A stretch of DNA of 64,000 bases from Aplysia californica (Eukaryota; Mollusca; Gastropoda; Aplysiida; Aplysiidae): contig NW_004797886.1 in NCBI RefSeq assembly GCF_000002075.1, positions 117,956-181,955 on the forward strand, written 5' to 3'. The position numbers were made by a program, and so were the translations under genes. Every line of letters begins with the position of its first letter. Position 1 is the first letter of the stretch. The notes below the pieces were generated by a model, which made no database searches, was not told the origin of the DNA, and saw nothing but the letters and a program-made list of their open reading frames with translations. Shown piece after piece: positions 13,301 to 28,300 of the stretch.

Positions 13301-16300
13301 GGGTACTAAACGTATTATGCCTGTAGATTTAAACTTATCATTTTCATTGCGAAAATGCTACATATTATTTAAATATTTCAAATTAAACTTTGCTTATAAA
13401 TTGTAAGGGTTAATCGACCTGACCCAAACTGATCTCATCATGCACATCGCCAAAGAAAATCTATTATAACTCTTGAGATTACCTTTCCGAAAGAATGGTG
13501 AGGCAGAAAGTTGATGAGCGGCTTGTCTCTGTAGCTGCGAATACGGATCACCTCGTCGTGGTAACCCCACGTGACCACCCCAGCCCACATCACATCTGTG
13601 GAGCGCACAGCCATGTCTGGGGGAGGGGGGAAAGGGAGGAAAGAGACACATAAAATTCAATGAGGAACAGTCCAACATAACACTTCTGTCTCATTATTTC
13701 AAAGTTTTACCACATTTCCATCACAATTAGACTATATAAGTGTCGAACGTTAGAGGAGTTACAAGAGAGTAACAAACACAAATCAAGAAGGAGATAGTGA
13801 CGATAGATGTTCGATAGGAAAGAAGGGGCAAAACATACCAGAGCACCTGTCAACCACCCACTGTCCGACTGTAAGTATGCTTGTTGCCACACACAGAACA
13901 CAAGGCCAGCCATTCCGAAGGCAAAGCACTTGCCCCACACTCCATCAGAACATACGTAATACAGTCAAACCTGCTCTGACAGCTGCCTGTGTAAGACAAT
14001 GACCTGCACAGACATTTCCCATTTCTTCCTGTGCACATTGTTACATTATAAGGACTCAGTTTGAAACATCCACCTGTTTAAGACAGCCATTTTACTCCTT
14101 GACAATGGGTGGCTGTCTTAGACAATTTGAACTATATTTAATCCTGGGTTCTATTGTCTAATCTCTAACTATTTTATGAGTGACACGGTAAACCCTGGGT
14201 AAAAAAGGCCTTATAAGCTACATAAGCACGCACACACACACACACGCATATAAGAACAGCAGTAGACGGTACAGATATCCTACTGTGATACCATTTCAAG
14301 ATCAATCCCATTAGATTTTTCCCATGAGAGATCTTAAACAAATATTGCACATTGTAAGACGCACAATTGGGTTTTTGGGTTAAGTTTTGTTTGGTAAATT
14401 TACTATACAGAAAGCAATCTATCAATTGGGTTTTTGGGTTAAGTTTTGTATGGTAAATTTACTATACAGAAAGCAATCTATCAAGTGGGCCTAAAGAACA
14501 AAAGGAAAAAAAAGGGACATACCATACTAAAATGAATTTTTTTAAAAACTTACCACATTAGAATTCTGGTGCTGAGAATCGCTATCCCATCATTAGTCTA
14601 TATCATTAGAGGTTGTTTTGTTTTCTTTGCTTCTCCTTCATGTGAGAAGTGTCTTTATTTCCTAAACTCATGACCTGACTGTTTGTTTCAATCTTTTAAT
14701 AAAAGTTTTATGTTACTCGCAAAACAATTAGGTCATATAAGTGCCAAAGATAAGAAATGGAAAAAACGCACACAAAAAGGAGGAGAGATAGGCTACGTAT
14801 GACAGGTGTTTGATAGGAAAGAAGGTGCAAACCACACCAGAACACCCGACTACCACCCATCCCATGGCTTGATTTATAGATAACTCCGAGATTTCAAGAT
14901 TTTATATAAGTCTATCAACTTTTCTACAGCAAGTATAATATGTGTCACGACATGGTGGAATCAGGCGCTTGTCAATTTTTGGAGATGTGAAGTTATTGGT
15001 ATCACTTATTCATTTGCCTTGCTTTCAATGAAAGAATTACCCATTTATCTTGAGTACATGTCAAGACATTTGTGATTGAATGAGTTGGGGTTGCCTGGTT
15101 TCAGAGGTAAAATTAGTCAGAAAATGGCGGCAAATGTTTGGTTATTTACAAAACCTCAGATTCCGAGGAAACTGACAATTTATATTTTTTATGCCTTTAA
15201 TCAACATTTTTCAATATAATTCACACTGAAATGGGTTCTTAAATGGATATAGAAGGTGTTGAACTAAAAAACATAATTTTGATAAAAATTGTCAAACCAG
15301 CAGAAAAGTGTAAGTTTCTTTACTTCTATTATTTTGACGAGCGCCTGATTTCACCACGCTGCCTCACATATATCAATTATCTGTACATTCTTTGTCCAAT
15401 TTAATTTTCATCAACAAAGGAACAACATTCATTACAGCATCACTCTCAACATATTTAGTTTTAGTTTTAGTAGAGGTTTTACGGCGCTCGGAACTGCATA
15501 AGGTCTTATGAGTGCCAGAAGATTAGAGGTGTTACAAGAGAGTAACAAACATAAAAAAGAAGAAGGGGACATAAGGACGATATATGTTTCATAGGAAAGA
15601 AGAAGAAAACCACACTAGAGCACCCGCCAACCACCCACTCTCAAAATGTCACTTAAGTCATAAAGATTCATCATGAAACAATAATTTAAAAAGCACACCC
15701 CAAAACATTTTTTAAAGCTCAAAAAGATAGACAAAAAATCGAAAACAATCTAGAATAAGCAACAGAGTGGGTATCTAGGTCCGGAACCCCTGCAATGACA
15801 CATAATCCCTGACTCCTGGATCATGCATCATAAGCCCCATAGTGCAGACAATAAATGGCCATTGGTAGATTACAACAGAAGTCAAGCATGTAAAAACAAA
15901 GAAAGGAGAAGAGCAACAAAAAATTTCAAAAGCTAACAATCTGTTGAACATTATGTAACATCACCATGAAGATTTAAATGTTCGCAGTTTCCACATTCAT
16001 TCACAACTGTCTTCTTATATTATAAGATCAGATACGATAAGATAAGATGATAAGATAAGATGATAAGATAAGATGATACTTCATTATCCCAGTGGGAAAT
16101 CTTTCTTGGCTGTACATGTGTGGATTTTATCATTATGTGAGTTTTCGCCATGCAGTTCCTCAACACCTGCTTAGACTTCAAGTATCACAGCGCGATGGAG
16201 TCAGGCGCTCCTCAATTTTTGGGATTATATGAAGTAACTGGAACAATCGTAAAGCTTATTCATTTGTCTTGCTTTTGATGAAAAAATACCCATCTATCGT

Positions 16301-19300
16301 GAATAGAAGTTGAAATATTTGTGATTGAAAGAGGTGTGGGGTGATCTGGTGTCAGAGGTACAATTAACGAGAAAACTTCCAATGCAGGAGTGCCCTTGAA
16401 AATTGCAAATTTTCATTTTTATGTCTTTCATCAATGTTTTACAATAAAATCTACAGAGAAATGTGTTTGGAAATGGAGATACACTGTGCTGAGAAAAATA
16501 ATATTTGAAAAAAAAAAACAGCTGGAGGGGGAAAAAATGGTTTTTCCATTTCCTTATTTGGACGGGAGCCTGATTTCACCACAATGTCTCACTTTTATTT
16601 ACAATTTTATTACTTTTGAGTCATTCATTTGTTTAAAATATGTCCTGTCCTTGGACTTATCTCTTGCCAAAGACATTTTAATTTCTTCTTCTTTAACAGC
16701 TACTTTATTATTCAGTTCCATAAACCCTTGAAATAAACAAACATGCTTTACTGTAAGTGAAGAGTTGAACTGAATTGCATCATGGTCTGACGTAGAGAGA
16801 TTACTAAGCTCAAGAGGTAATTCATGCAAACTGCATAAATATAGATAGCACAATAATTATGCAGCAAAAATATTATTCTTGAAAATTTTCTCTAAAAACT
16901 CAACAAGTTGAAGCAGGACACAAAACTGAAAAGAAACCGTATTTTCAAACCTTGATGAATATCTGATTAGAGTAAACACTTACCAAAAATAACTGAATCA
17001 TTCTCATTTGTTGCACGAGACAGTCCTTGGCGGAAAATAGCACAAAGTCAGACATTCAGTCTGTCATGCAGTCATTCAGTCAGACAGGCTGTCATTCAGT
17101 CAGTGAGCAGCACATTTCCTCCCCCCCCCCTCCTCTATGAACACCACTTTACCAGCTAAAAGATTTAAATACACTGTGGCTTTACCATCCTCCTGATCGC
17201 CTAACCTCAGGGTCTAAGGATATGGGATTACCACATTTCAGGAAGCCAGCTTTAAATGGTTCAAGCTGTGAAAGTACTTTTGTCCCTATGTTCACCCAAT
17301 ACATTTTATTTCTAAATTCTTCAAAGAGAATATTAACCTTCCACCCCACCCCCACCCCCACCTGCCCAATAGTCAAAGTAAACCATAGTCACAGAAAACT
17401 TTACAACTCATTCCATCCTCTGTCCACATGGAATATTTCTACAATCTGAGAAACGCTACCCCCACCTCCACGCCATTGAAAATTTTAAAAAATTTCCGGT
17501 TTACATTTAGTGTGACAATTAACATACTCTCCCACCCCCTCACCAACTTTAGTTCCTCTGAGGAAAAAAAAATATACCTTGACGTGTTCTACTCCCGATC
17601 TCCCCCCCCCCACCATCAACCGGCTGACTCACCTCTCTGTTTCCCGTGCAGCAGGAGGATGCTGCAGTTCCTCTCCACGCCAAAGACCAAGCCTGTGGGG
17701 AGAGCCACCAGCTTGGCCATGACGGCGGGGGAGACGTCCATCAGGCTGTGGCACACGGGAGGGGGCAGCTCGGGGGAGCCCACGTACAAACCCCAGCGGA
17801 GGCCTACCACGTTGGGAACCGGGCGTCGCTGAGGAGGGGGAGGAGAAATATAAATGTTTTTAGTAGAGCTTTTACGGCACTCGCAACTGTATAAGGTCAT
17901 ATGAGGGTCAGAAGATTAGAGGTGTTACAAGAGAGAAACAAACATAAAAAAAGAAGAAGGGGAGATAAGGATGACAGATGTTTGACAGGAAAGAAGAAGC
18001 AAACCACACCAGAGCACCCGCCAACCACCCACAGAAATATAAATGAAAACTTAAAAGAGAGATATAAAAAATAATCTGCATGCACCTAAAACAGTTATAA
18101 TGAAGACCATACTTCTGCTCTGTTTGACACATTAAAAACAATTTCAAAATAAAATGTTAATTATTAAAAGGTTGAAAAACACCCAAGATGAATAAATGAG
18201 TTCACAACTATTTCCGTTCTTTGGTAGACACATAGCACTGCAGCACATACCCCTTTCTCTTGCATATTTCACTTCCACTGATTGTCAAGAACATATTTAT
18301 GTTGGCTGAACTAAGAAAAATATGTAAAAGTACCTTTCCTAGACACATTAATTCCTTAAAAGACAGAGCCTGCAACCCAACTGACAACATAAGATCTTAT
18401 TTTATAAACTGAAGAAAGCACATCCGAAAAAAAAAAGCAAAAAAAAAAAGCTCCAGCTGTAATTTATAACTTACCACATGGGCATCTGTGGAAGGGAAGC
18501 GCAGTTGGCAGCGGGGGTGAGGAGCAGTGCGGAACAGTTGCTTTGGAGTCTGACCGTAAGTGCGGATCATGGTCAACAGTGCTTGCCTCTTCAGAGGCTC
18601 CTTCACAGTGCTGGCATCAACACCAAAATATGTCTGCAGAAAACAAGAGAATAATAACCATGATATATGGCATTTATATAGCGCTCAACCCTATTTAAAG
18701 AACATAAGCTGTAAGGGCTTTACAATACATCAGTAACACATAAAGAGTACATTGTGCTCTGACTAAAATCTCCCTTCATTAATTACAAAAGCAGAAATGA
18801 CTTTAACTGACATTCGAAAGAATAAAAATATTTGATCTCTCTTAAACTGCAAGGTTCTTGATGCACTGATACACAAATAAATGCCCTTTCACCCATTGTT
18901 TTAAGTTTTATTGATGGTAATAGATATATTTTTTTTGTCAGCTGATGATTGAAACTGTGAGTTGGAACCCACAGTTTCATCAGTTTTGTGAGGCAGTGTG
19001 GAGAAATCAGGCGCTTTTCAAAGAAACGAAATCGGAGAAACAGGCATTTTTCTACCAGTTTGGAAATTTGTATCAATTGTATATTTTTTGGCTTAACCTC
19101 TTGTACGTCCATATAAAAACATATTTCCACGTGAATTTTACTGAAAAACATTGATTAAATGCACAAAATGTGTCATTTTTCAGTTTTCAAATACTCGTTA
19201 GCTATTGGAGTTATCAAACTTTGGCGGCCATTGTATCGCTAATTTCAAAACTGAAAAATGACGACCTCACCTCCTTCAATTGCAAATGTCTTGAGTTCTT

Positions 19301-22300
19301 TTCAAAATAAATATATATTTATTTCCTTTAAAGCAAGGCAAATAAATCAGCTTTCAGATGATTTCAATAACTCGACAGGCCAAAAAATTGACGAGCACCT
19401 GATTCCACAGCACCGTGACACCTTTAATGAAAACCATAACTTCCAGCTGAGATATGAATCCCCTTCCCAATGTTTGTATTGTGGCAAACATGAAAGTTGG
19501 CAGAAAAAAACAAAAAGAAAGCACTGCTTGGTAACAAATGAATAGAAAGAAAAACAAAACACTCAAGAAGAGTAGTCTTCGTTACAACTATTATCATCAG
19601 CTTTTGCATTAAAAATTTGTATCCTGCATCAAAAGTAGCTCAGAAATCCATAAAAATAACCCTCCTATCTAATATTGAGTTAACAAAAGGTGCTTTCTTG
19701 TCATTTACCATAACACTCCCACAATTAAAACAGTTATGTTGACAGGCTCTAAAAGTCAGAGTCCCGCCCACTTCTCTCACCGAGGGGTGGAACACATTGA
19801 TGGCCTTGACAGCCTCCTCTCCTTGCTGCTTGTAGCCAAAAACTAGGTCAATCCAGTTTGAGAGGTGAAAGGTCACAAACTCGGACTCCAAAGCCTGCCT
19901 GTGAATGAGGACAAAGAGTCGAGGGTCGCCTCCAGCCCATGGTGGTAAGTGAACATCGTCCACTGGTTCTCCATTCTGACGGTAGCCAAAGTCAAAGCCT
20001 GTGAACCAAAAAAAACCATGTTTTTAAAAATTAAAAGAATAAATAAATAAATAAATAAACAAATAAATAGATATAAAACAGACCGTAAAAAATACAGGTT
20101 GAAGGAAGTTGGTATTTAATTTTAGAACAATATTTTACTATGACATGAGAGGAAGTGAAGGCGAAATGAGTTGCTTTTTTATGATCCACCTGAAGTCATT
20201 GTCAGGGGTCACAGAAGAAAATCTGATAAAAATGGAAAGGAAAATCTCACAAAATCTCTAATCTTACTCTTTTTGCTCCCTGGCTCCTAACCTGTTTTTG
20301 GGCTAATACATTTTACTTCTTCTATCTTCTATTGTAAAAATGAACAGAAAATCTAACCTTCATTTTCAGCAGCAGGCCCAGAATCATTTTATTATAGAGA
20401 TATGATATGAGTTTAGTACCCTGTTCAATACTGAGGTCATTCAAGTAAGATGACCTCCCATTTGACATATGGATGTCAAGGGACATGACTCTTATCATTA
20501 CTATGGGGACAAGATAATTAAGGGAGTAGCACGCCCTTGGATGACGTCACATTGAGCAGCGGGAAATTGGGCGACGTCGTCTGAGAGACAGAGAGATTCA
20601 GGCAGTCACAGGACCACGACAAGGCAAAATCTATCCTAGACGGGGGGCCCAATGACAGACCCGACTCATCAGACCGCCAGGTAACTTTACAGACATATTT
20701 TGGATAAGACCAAACCATAAGGCTTGCGAACCTTGACAACTACATCAGAACCCAACAAAAGGGGAGAGAACCTTGACAACCCTAGAACATAAACACCTTG
20801 ATAGGGACCCAGTCCAGAGTCATCCACACCCTAGTCAAGCACTATACCAATTGAGCAATTAATTATTTCTTTTGTTTCAGTAGAGGTTTTACGGCGCTCG
20901 CAACTGAATAAGGTCATATGAGCGGCAAGGGGTGGATGTCAACAGAGAAGTCCTAACGGAATCAGACTTACTCTGCTCACCTCTCTAGCTTCAAGAGCAC
21001 AAAGTCTGCTTTGACTATCAAGGCACCCCGGAAAGAGCGGGTCACAAGAGGGTGACAAACATACAAAAGAAGTAGAGGAAAATGACAATAGTAGGCCTAA
21101 GGATTAGGAAAGAAAAAGCAGCAGTTTCCTGTTGTAGTTAAGGCACAGTTATGAGCATAACATTGTTGGGTCAGCCCATTTACAATTCTACTGTGCATTA
21201 GAAGGTGAAATCTCCCCCCTCCTTTTGGGAATGGCCTAAAGACACTTCAGTCCGTGGCACCGCCCCGGGGGGAATCAATCATTTTTTCTCATAAATTCAC
21301 AATAAGGCAAAGAGAACATAGCTCTCAAAATGATAAGAAACCAAAAGAAAAAAGAAGGAGTTACAAATGAAATCAATTTCACTTCATACCTTCGGCGTTT
21401 TTGAAGAACTCTGGTAGGAAGAAGAACTCTGGGATCAACTCCTTGACGTCGGTGCTGGACTCATAACTAGACAGTCGCCAGGAAGTCGCCAAGTGGTGAA
21501 ACGTGCGGTCAGGAATGTCAAAATTCCGGTCTGAGGAAAATGGATCCACGAGAATAAAATGGAAGAAAGAAATACTTGTCAGGGTTTCCAGACACTTATT
21601 ACTTTTACCCTTAAACTGTGGACTGTACCTGGACTTTTATCTTAACAAAAAATAATACTTATGTCCCACGTAGTCACAAACTATTTAGTGACAAACAAGA
21701 AAGGGATATTCCGAAGCGCACCATGAAGGAATTTGGGGGACAATATTAGTGAATTGGTCGCTTTTAAGGACAAGTGGGCTAACCCAGATTTCGGGGGGTT
21801 TCCAGAAATCTTGACCTACACCAGAAGTGGGCATTGCCCTACCTATAGGGGAAGTTTGGTTTCATTGGTGTGTATATCTGTTTGGTTATAGAGAAAACTC
21901 TCCTTGTCTTTTAAAGAAACTGAACAAGGGACAAAAACTTTACCTTCGATTTTCTCAAAACAACATTTTTCATGATAGCCCCCTTATGCTTAAAAGCGAC
22001 CAAATAATTTCAACATGTCGATTGCCAAGAAAAATACTGAATTATTTTATATTGGCCAAATGCCAAGGAAAAGACTACATCAATTTCAACATGTCAGTTT
22101 GCACAAAATGAGTCCAATAAAACAATTTTAAAATCACTGAAAACAAATAAGTTGTTTTCGCAGAATGCATGTACATCTGGTTACAATAAAAATTGTTACC
22201 CCCCCAAAAAATAACCACAAAAAAATAAAACAACAACAACAACAGATCAAACAAACCCCAAAACAAGACAAAACAAAAATCCAAGAACACTGGTTCATCT

Positions 22301-25300
22301 GAACACATCTACCTGAAGACACGGTGCTCTAGAGGGGGTAGGGGAGAATTTTTTGTCCATTGAAAACCTCAACAGACACAGCTTGACTTTCTTTGTGTCA
22401 TTAGCTTTCTGATTACAACAGCAAACCAGTTTTTAGATTAGCGTTACTATGAGTTATAAGGCACTTGCAGTATAATTTGGTTGTATAAGTGCCAAAGATT
22501 AGAGGAGTAGAGGAGTTACAAGAGAGTAACAATCACAAAAAAAGAAGGAGGAGAGATAAAGACGACAGATCTTTGATAAGAATGAAGGAGCAAACAGCAC
22601 TAGAGCACCCGCCAACCACCCACCCCCTTCCATAACTAACCTTGGTAAGAAAGGAACATGCGAGTGAACGGTGGCAGTCTGACCAGATAGTGCAGCACTG
22701 TTCCACTGTTGGAGTAATGACTGCCGTAATGGAAGGGAGTGGGCTGCAGCATCTGGTTCTCTGCATCAGGCTCCCTCGCCTCCTGACACAGGAACTGAAG
22801 AAAAGAAAATTCAACCGAGGTGGCATCAGATTTTGTAAGTATGAAGAAAATCAGTCAACATGTTCGAAAAATATCAAGCCTTAATTTGAAATTTCAGGCC
22901 AAAATTGAGTAAAATGCAAATATTTTTACTTCTTCAAATCAACCCTTATGTATACATAGGGATTCTTGTTACAGATAAACAGAAGTGCATCAACTAGAAA
23001 ATGATCAGATAGGTAGATATAGATACAGACTGACAGATAGATAGACAGGGCAGTAAAAAAAAGTATGAGGTACTATTGACATCCTCCTACTACCCAAACT
23101 GGCAGGGTGGTGAGGTAGCAATATTGACTCAGTCAAAGAAAAAATAAAACTATCACATCCTCTAAAGGCCCACATTTTCACCAACACTTACCTCATAATT
23201 GTCTTTGTATCTTGCCTCCCTGGTCCTATCTTGTACAGCAATTGGGCGCTTAAGATTCCTTGAAACAGAATATATTTTTAAAATGTGACTACTAGGCTTG
23301 ATTTTCATCTGAGAAATCGTTTTCATTTCATGGCATCAAAGTCCAAAATAATCTCAGAATAATAAATATAAATGTATATGACATAGTTCAGACAGCTTCC
23401 AACTGTCTATAAAAGGAAACACATTAACTGGCACAAAGCTTCTTTTCAATAACCGAAAGGTGAACATACTACAACTTTTGATTGAATGTCTACTTACTGC
23501 ATTTACAAAGGCAGCAATTCAAGTTGGGTTTTTTTCCTAGTGTTTGTAAGCCAAGAAAGGGAATATGACCACACGCGCAATCCTCAAGAATATTTTAATT
23601 TACATTTTCTGTCTCTGGATGAAAAAGCATTTCACATAGTGGTTTAATGGAAAACATTAAGATAAAAATTGTGATCTCCAACTTAAAAACAGAGAACACT
23701 GAAATATAGGAGAAAGTTGTCATAATAACATCACTTTCTCTGCTCAATAACTTTGCACAATAAACAATTTGAAATGAGAGCTAAAAATTTTTTTTGGGTA
23801 TTTAGAAGCATACAATTTGGAGAAGGCATTTTTAAAATACAGTTAAAAGATGTTGAGGCATTGTGTTAGACAAGGTCTCAAACATTTACAAAAACACAAA
23901 TACAAACCTACAGATGTTCTTATGTCTAAAACCACAAATACACACCTGGAGCTCATGTGTACTATTATCAAAACAAATATCTGCAGATGTTCAAATGCAT
24001 GAAAACACATTCTGGAGTTCAGGTGCACAAAAATCCAAATACACACCTACAGATACTCAAGACAACAAACACCTAAATACACACCTGTTTTAGTTTCGTT
24101 AAGTGAGAGCTTTACAGCACTTGCAACACAATCAAATCATAGAAGTGTTGAAAATCAGAGGTGTTACAAGGGAGAAACAATCAAAAAAAGGATGAGAGAT
24201 AAAGTCGATAGATGCTGATAGGAAAAAAGGTGCAAACCACACCAGAGCATCCACCACCCACTCACATACACACCTGTAGAAGTTCAAGAGCACAAATTCC
24301 CAAATACACACCTGTAGACACTCGTGTCCTTCAGATTGAGAACATTGCTGTGGTAGTCACGCAGCACAAAGGGAAACACGGGGTACTGCATGAGGTCTGT
24401 GTAGCTCCTGCCTGCCAGCTTGTTCAGGTGCATGAGGTAATCGTAGTTGGTCACCTCCCCGTCCAGCCAAGCCTTCTGCACCGACTGCAGTGACTCCCCC
24501 GCTATCAGGTTTGGCAACTCTAGGGAACTGCGCAAAATAGTGTACAGCTCGTCTCGGTCCTGTCGAGAAACGACCAAGCAAAATCAGATGTGCGTCATTT
24601 ATCTTTCTCTAGACGAAAGTAACAATGTGCTTTCACCAGCATCTGTTATTATATCGTATATTAACTCCTTATCTCCGGCAAGCGGCTCCCAGCGACAGCT
24701 GAGCCGGTGAGCAGAGATGACTTTGGCATCAAATTAATTTTTGCCAATACAGGTCTCTTTTACCGGAATTTCATTCATTAGACGAAGAACTATCAAAACA
24801 GGTTCACTTGTTTCGATTTAATGACCCATTTAATGGCTTATTTGTCATTTTTAGATTAAGCACTAAAAAATGGCCCGGCGTAGTGGGTTTACTCCCCTCC
24901 GAGATAAAGAGTTATTATACATCCACTCTAGCAGGCATGTTTGAATACACATAGATATACACTTGTAAGTCTCAACTGATCCATGGGCTGCGAGTTTGAG
25001 ACCCCTGGTGAAGGCTATCCCGCTGTAGTGTATAGTGCAAAGCACATAGAGCTTGCTTTCAAGCAGGGATATACACTATACAAATGATGTTTATCACTAT
25101 TATTATCTGTACAACTCACATTTGTGGACTGGAAGGCAAGGAGACAGGTGCGTCCACTGATGAGGAAGATCTCCAGCCCGACGTCCTGCAGCTGGTACCA
25201 GCGCTTGTGCAACTCTCGGATGTCAGTATGTGGCCACGTGATGGACAACTGGTCCAGGTTGCCTAGCAACATCTGGTGACAACAGGGAGAAAAAGGGCAG

Positions 25301-28300
25301 AAGTCTGTGATTCTGAGTAGGCACGAGTCTTAAGCCACTCTCAACACTACAGAGGTCAGTAAGAGAAGAAAGGGCCATGGAAACAATGCCCATATCTCAA
25401 AAGTCAGAATGGACAGACAATAAAAGAAAAAGTATTATCTAGAGTACTAAAGTATCAAACCCACGTTTTTTTCACTATTTTCTTGTGTCTAAACGATAAA
25501 AGAACAAAGTACATCAACTCATTGCGAGAGAAAGACAACTAATGCCCTCATTAGTACTGATTATACAGTCTGTGTCTGTCTTACATTCAATTAGTTTGAT
25601 GAATCTTCAGGGAAGAGAGGACCTGTGAGCAGGCAAAAGCCTCACAACAGGACATAAATTCATACTAACTGGGCTGTGATGCCACAAAAGCACTGGAAAC
25701 TATCGAATGATGATCTCTTCTCATAGCATATTCTTAAGAATTTCATATAATTAATTTTGAAGCTAGAAGGCCCCTATAGAACAAATTAAGTGTGAAAAGG
25801 AAGCTCTCGTACCTGGGTGTAGTTTGCCCCTGAGATGGCACCATCAGCCACAAAGAAGATACACACCTCACCTGGAAAACACACACAAGGCGGTTATGAC
25901 ATGGTACAAGTACAACACTGAATTTAAAGGCAGGACCTGCAATTTGATCATGAGTTTGGTAGACAAAAGAGTCATGATTCTTTTTTTTTTTTTTACGAAG
26001 ACCTCCCCATGACAGAGAAAGCCTTAGTAAATAGTTGTATGAGCACATTATATGATAACGATGGCTTTGAAATGAGAATACTAAGACTCTTTCAAACAAT
26101 GTAAAACTATAAAACAAAATTAATCAATTCAGATATTTTACTCTATGAGAAGTATTAAGCCTTATTTCATAAAAGACAACAGGGTTACGCCATTAACAAT
26201 TTCCAAAGCAAATTGCAGTTTTAATCTTTTAAAAAAAAAGAAACAAAAAGCAAAAACAATACAGGACTCGGGGCACATTTTAAATAAAAAGAATTGCTTC
26301 ATACCAACAAGCAGTTCCCCTTTGCTCTCACTGGCAGGATACACGGCTGTGCACCGACACGTATGTCTGAGGAGAAGGATGAGGGATATATCAGAATATA
26401 CATATAAAAGCTAGCTCGTTATCTGTTTATTACTTTTTCTTCTCCATTCCCAGACACAGTCTTTAGAAAAATCATTTGCGGATTTGTCAACCTACAGTGA
26501 AACTAAATTTAATGTATACTGCCAGTCTTTCGTGCTAGAACTGCTGGTTCCTACCTCATTTTTCAGGCAGCAATATACGCCTTCTTATGAAAATAATTTT
26601 TAAAAATTTTGTCATATTTCCATTATACACCTTGCCAAGGCAAAAATATTTAGCGACATTTTTACCCTCAGAAATTCCAACATTTCTGCCTCACAAACCC
26701 CCTTCATTTTCCCTACTGTTTTCTTCTCAGCACACCTCACTCTGCTCCGAACCCATACCTTTCAACTCTGTATTTCTCTCTGTCAGGACCAAAATGAAGC
26801 AAAAATTACATCTGAAAACTACCATGCACACAATTTCATTCCTGAGAACCATGCACTCATTTCAACATTCCCCTCAGTCAGTGTAAACTTTGTTTTTTCC
26901 CTTTTTAGTTTTAGTAGAGGTTTTACGGCGCTCGCAACTGCATAAGGTCATATGAGCGCCAATTTTTTCCCTTCTTCCCTAGCTTAGTTCCAACTGAACT
27001 CACTGTATTTTCTCATTCGTATACAGACGATAGATGAGGGCAGCGGAGTCTGACATCTGGTGGTCATCCTCAAACAGGAAAATCAAAGGCGGGTCCACAG
27101 ACTCTGCGTCTGAGGGGCGAATTGAACATTGTCAAAAAATGTGAAAGAAGAGGGTGACCAGTTGATATGATGTGACAATACATAATTTAGATCCGTGCAA
27201 TATCCACTGTTCTTCTTTTGAAACAAAAGTGTAGAAAAACTGCACAATAAAAACACATTTTGAAAAATCCCTTACCAGGGGAAAAATAGAGAGATACTTT
27301 CGGTGTTATATAGAATGTGTAAATACCTTAATACATATTCCATCATGCTTGGGAGTTTTAAAAATCTTAATATTAAAAGTTAAAAGCGTATTTCATGCAT
27401 GACATAACCGCAAGTCAAGAGAGTGGAGACCCCCGGATATGTGAAATAGGTCGTGTAAGTTCCAAAATGAGGGCTCAAGCAGACTTTTACCAAAACTCAT
27501 AAGAATCCAAGGATTAACTCACCCAGTTTGAGCTGGTGCTGATCAAGTAGAAAGCGTCTCTCAATGCCCAGATGGCAACGCTGCAGCCTCTTTCTCACCC
27601 GGCCCGGACCTTCTGTGGGGTCAAGCTGCCATGACTGGGGGTAGGAGGCTGGACTGTACCACACAGCTCTGAGGATGCAAAGAGAGGAATAATTATATTT
27701 GTAGATGTTTTAGACCCCCATCATGTATCAACACAGTTTAGATCCATCAGAAGGGCTGGGCTGCTTTGACCTTGCCAGGCACTCATAAACTTTCAGTTTT
27801 CAAAGATTCTCATGCCACAGATGTTACCAAACTTTAGCGGCCATTTTCTCACTAATCTTACCTCTGAAACCAGGCTATCCCCACTTCCTTCAATTGCAAA
27901 CATCTCCACTTCTATTCAAGACCAATAGGTGTTTTCTTTTCATAGAAAACAAGGCAAATGAATAAGCTTTCTGATGATACCAGTAACTCCACCTGCCCAA
28001 AAACCAACAGGCGCTTTATTCCACTGCGTCATGACATATATTATTATCCTACCCGAGTAATGAAGAGTACAACGCATTGAGTGCCCCCAGCTAAAAGAAA
28101 GGAATGCAGTCTAAAAGAGATAACAGTTCACCCCATCCTGTCCATTAACATTTCAAGTGCCCAGCCCTGCATGATTTCTGAAAAGATCTACAGCCAGCAA
28201 CACCAAATATTGGAAATGCCGTGTATTCTTACCCTGAGCAACTCAGAAAGACATCCCTTCCTCATGTCATGGCATCAAGTCCAAGAGTGGAGCCAATTTT

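Noticed and set aside
17616-17900. Other frames over exon W43
   Set aside because: High-GC shadow frames of the WD40 exon.
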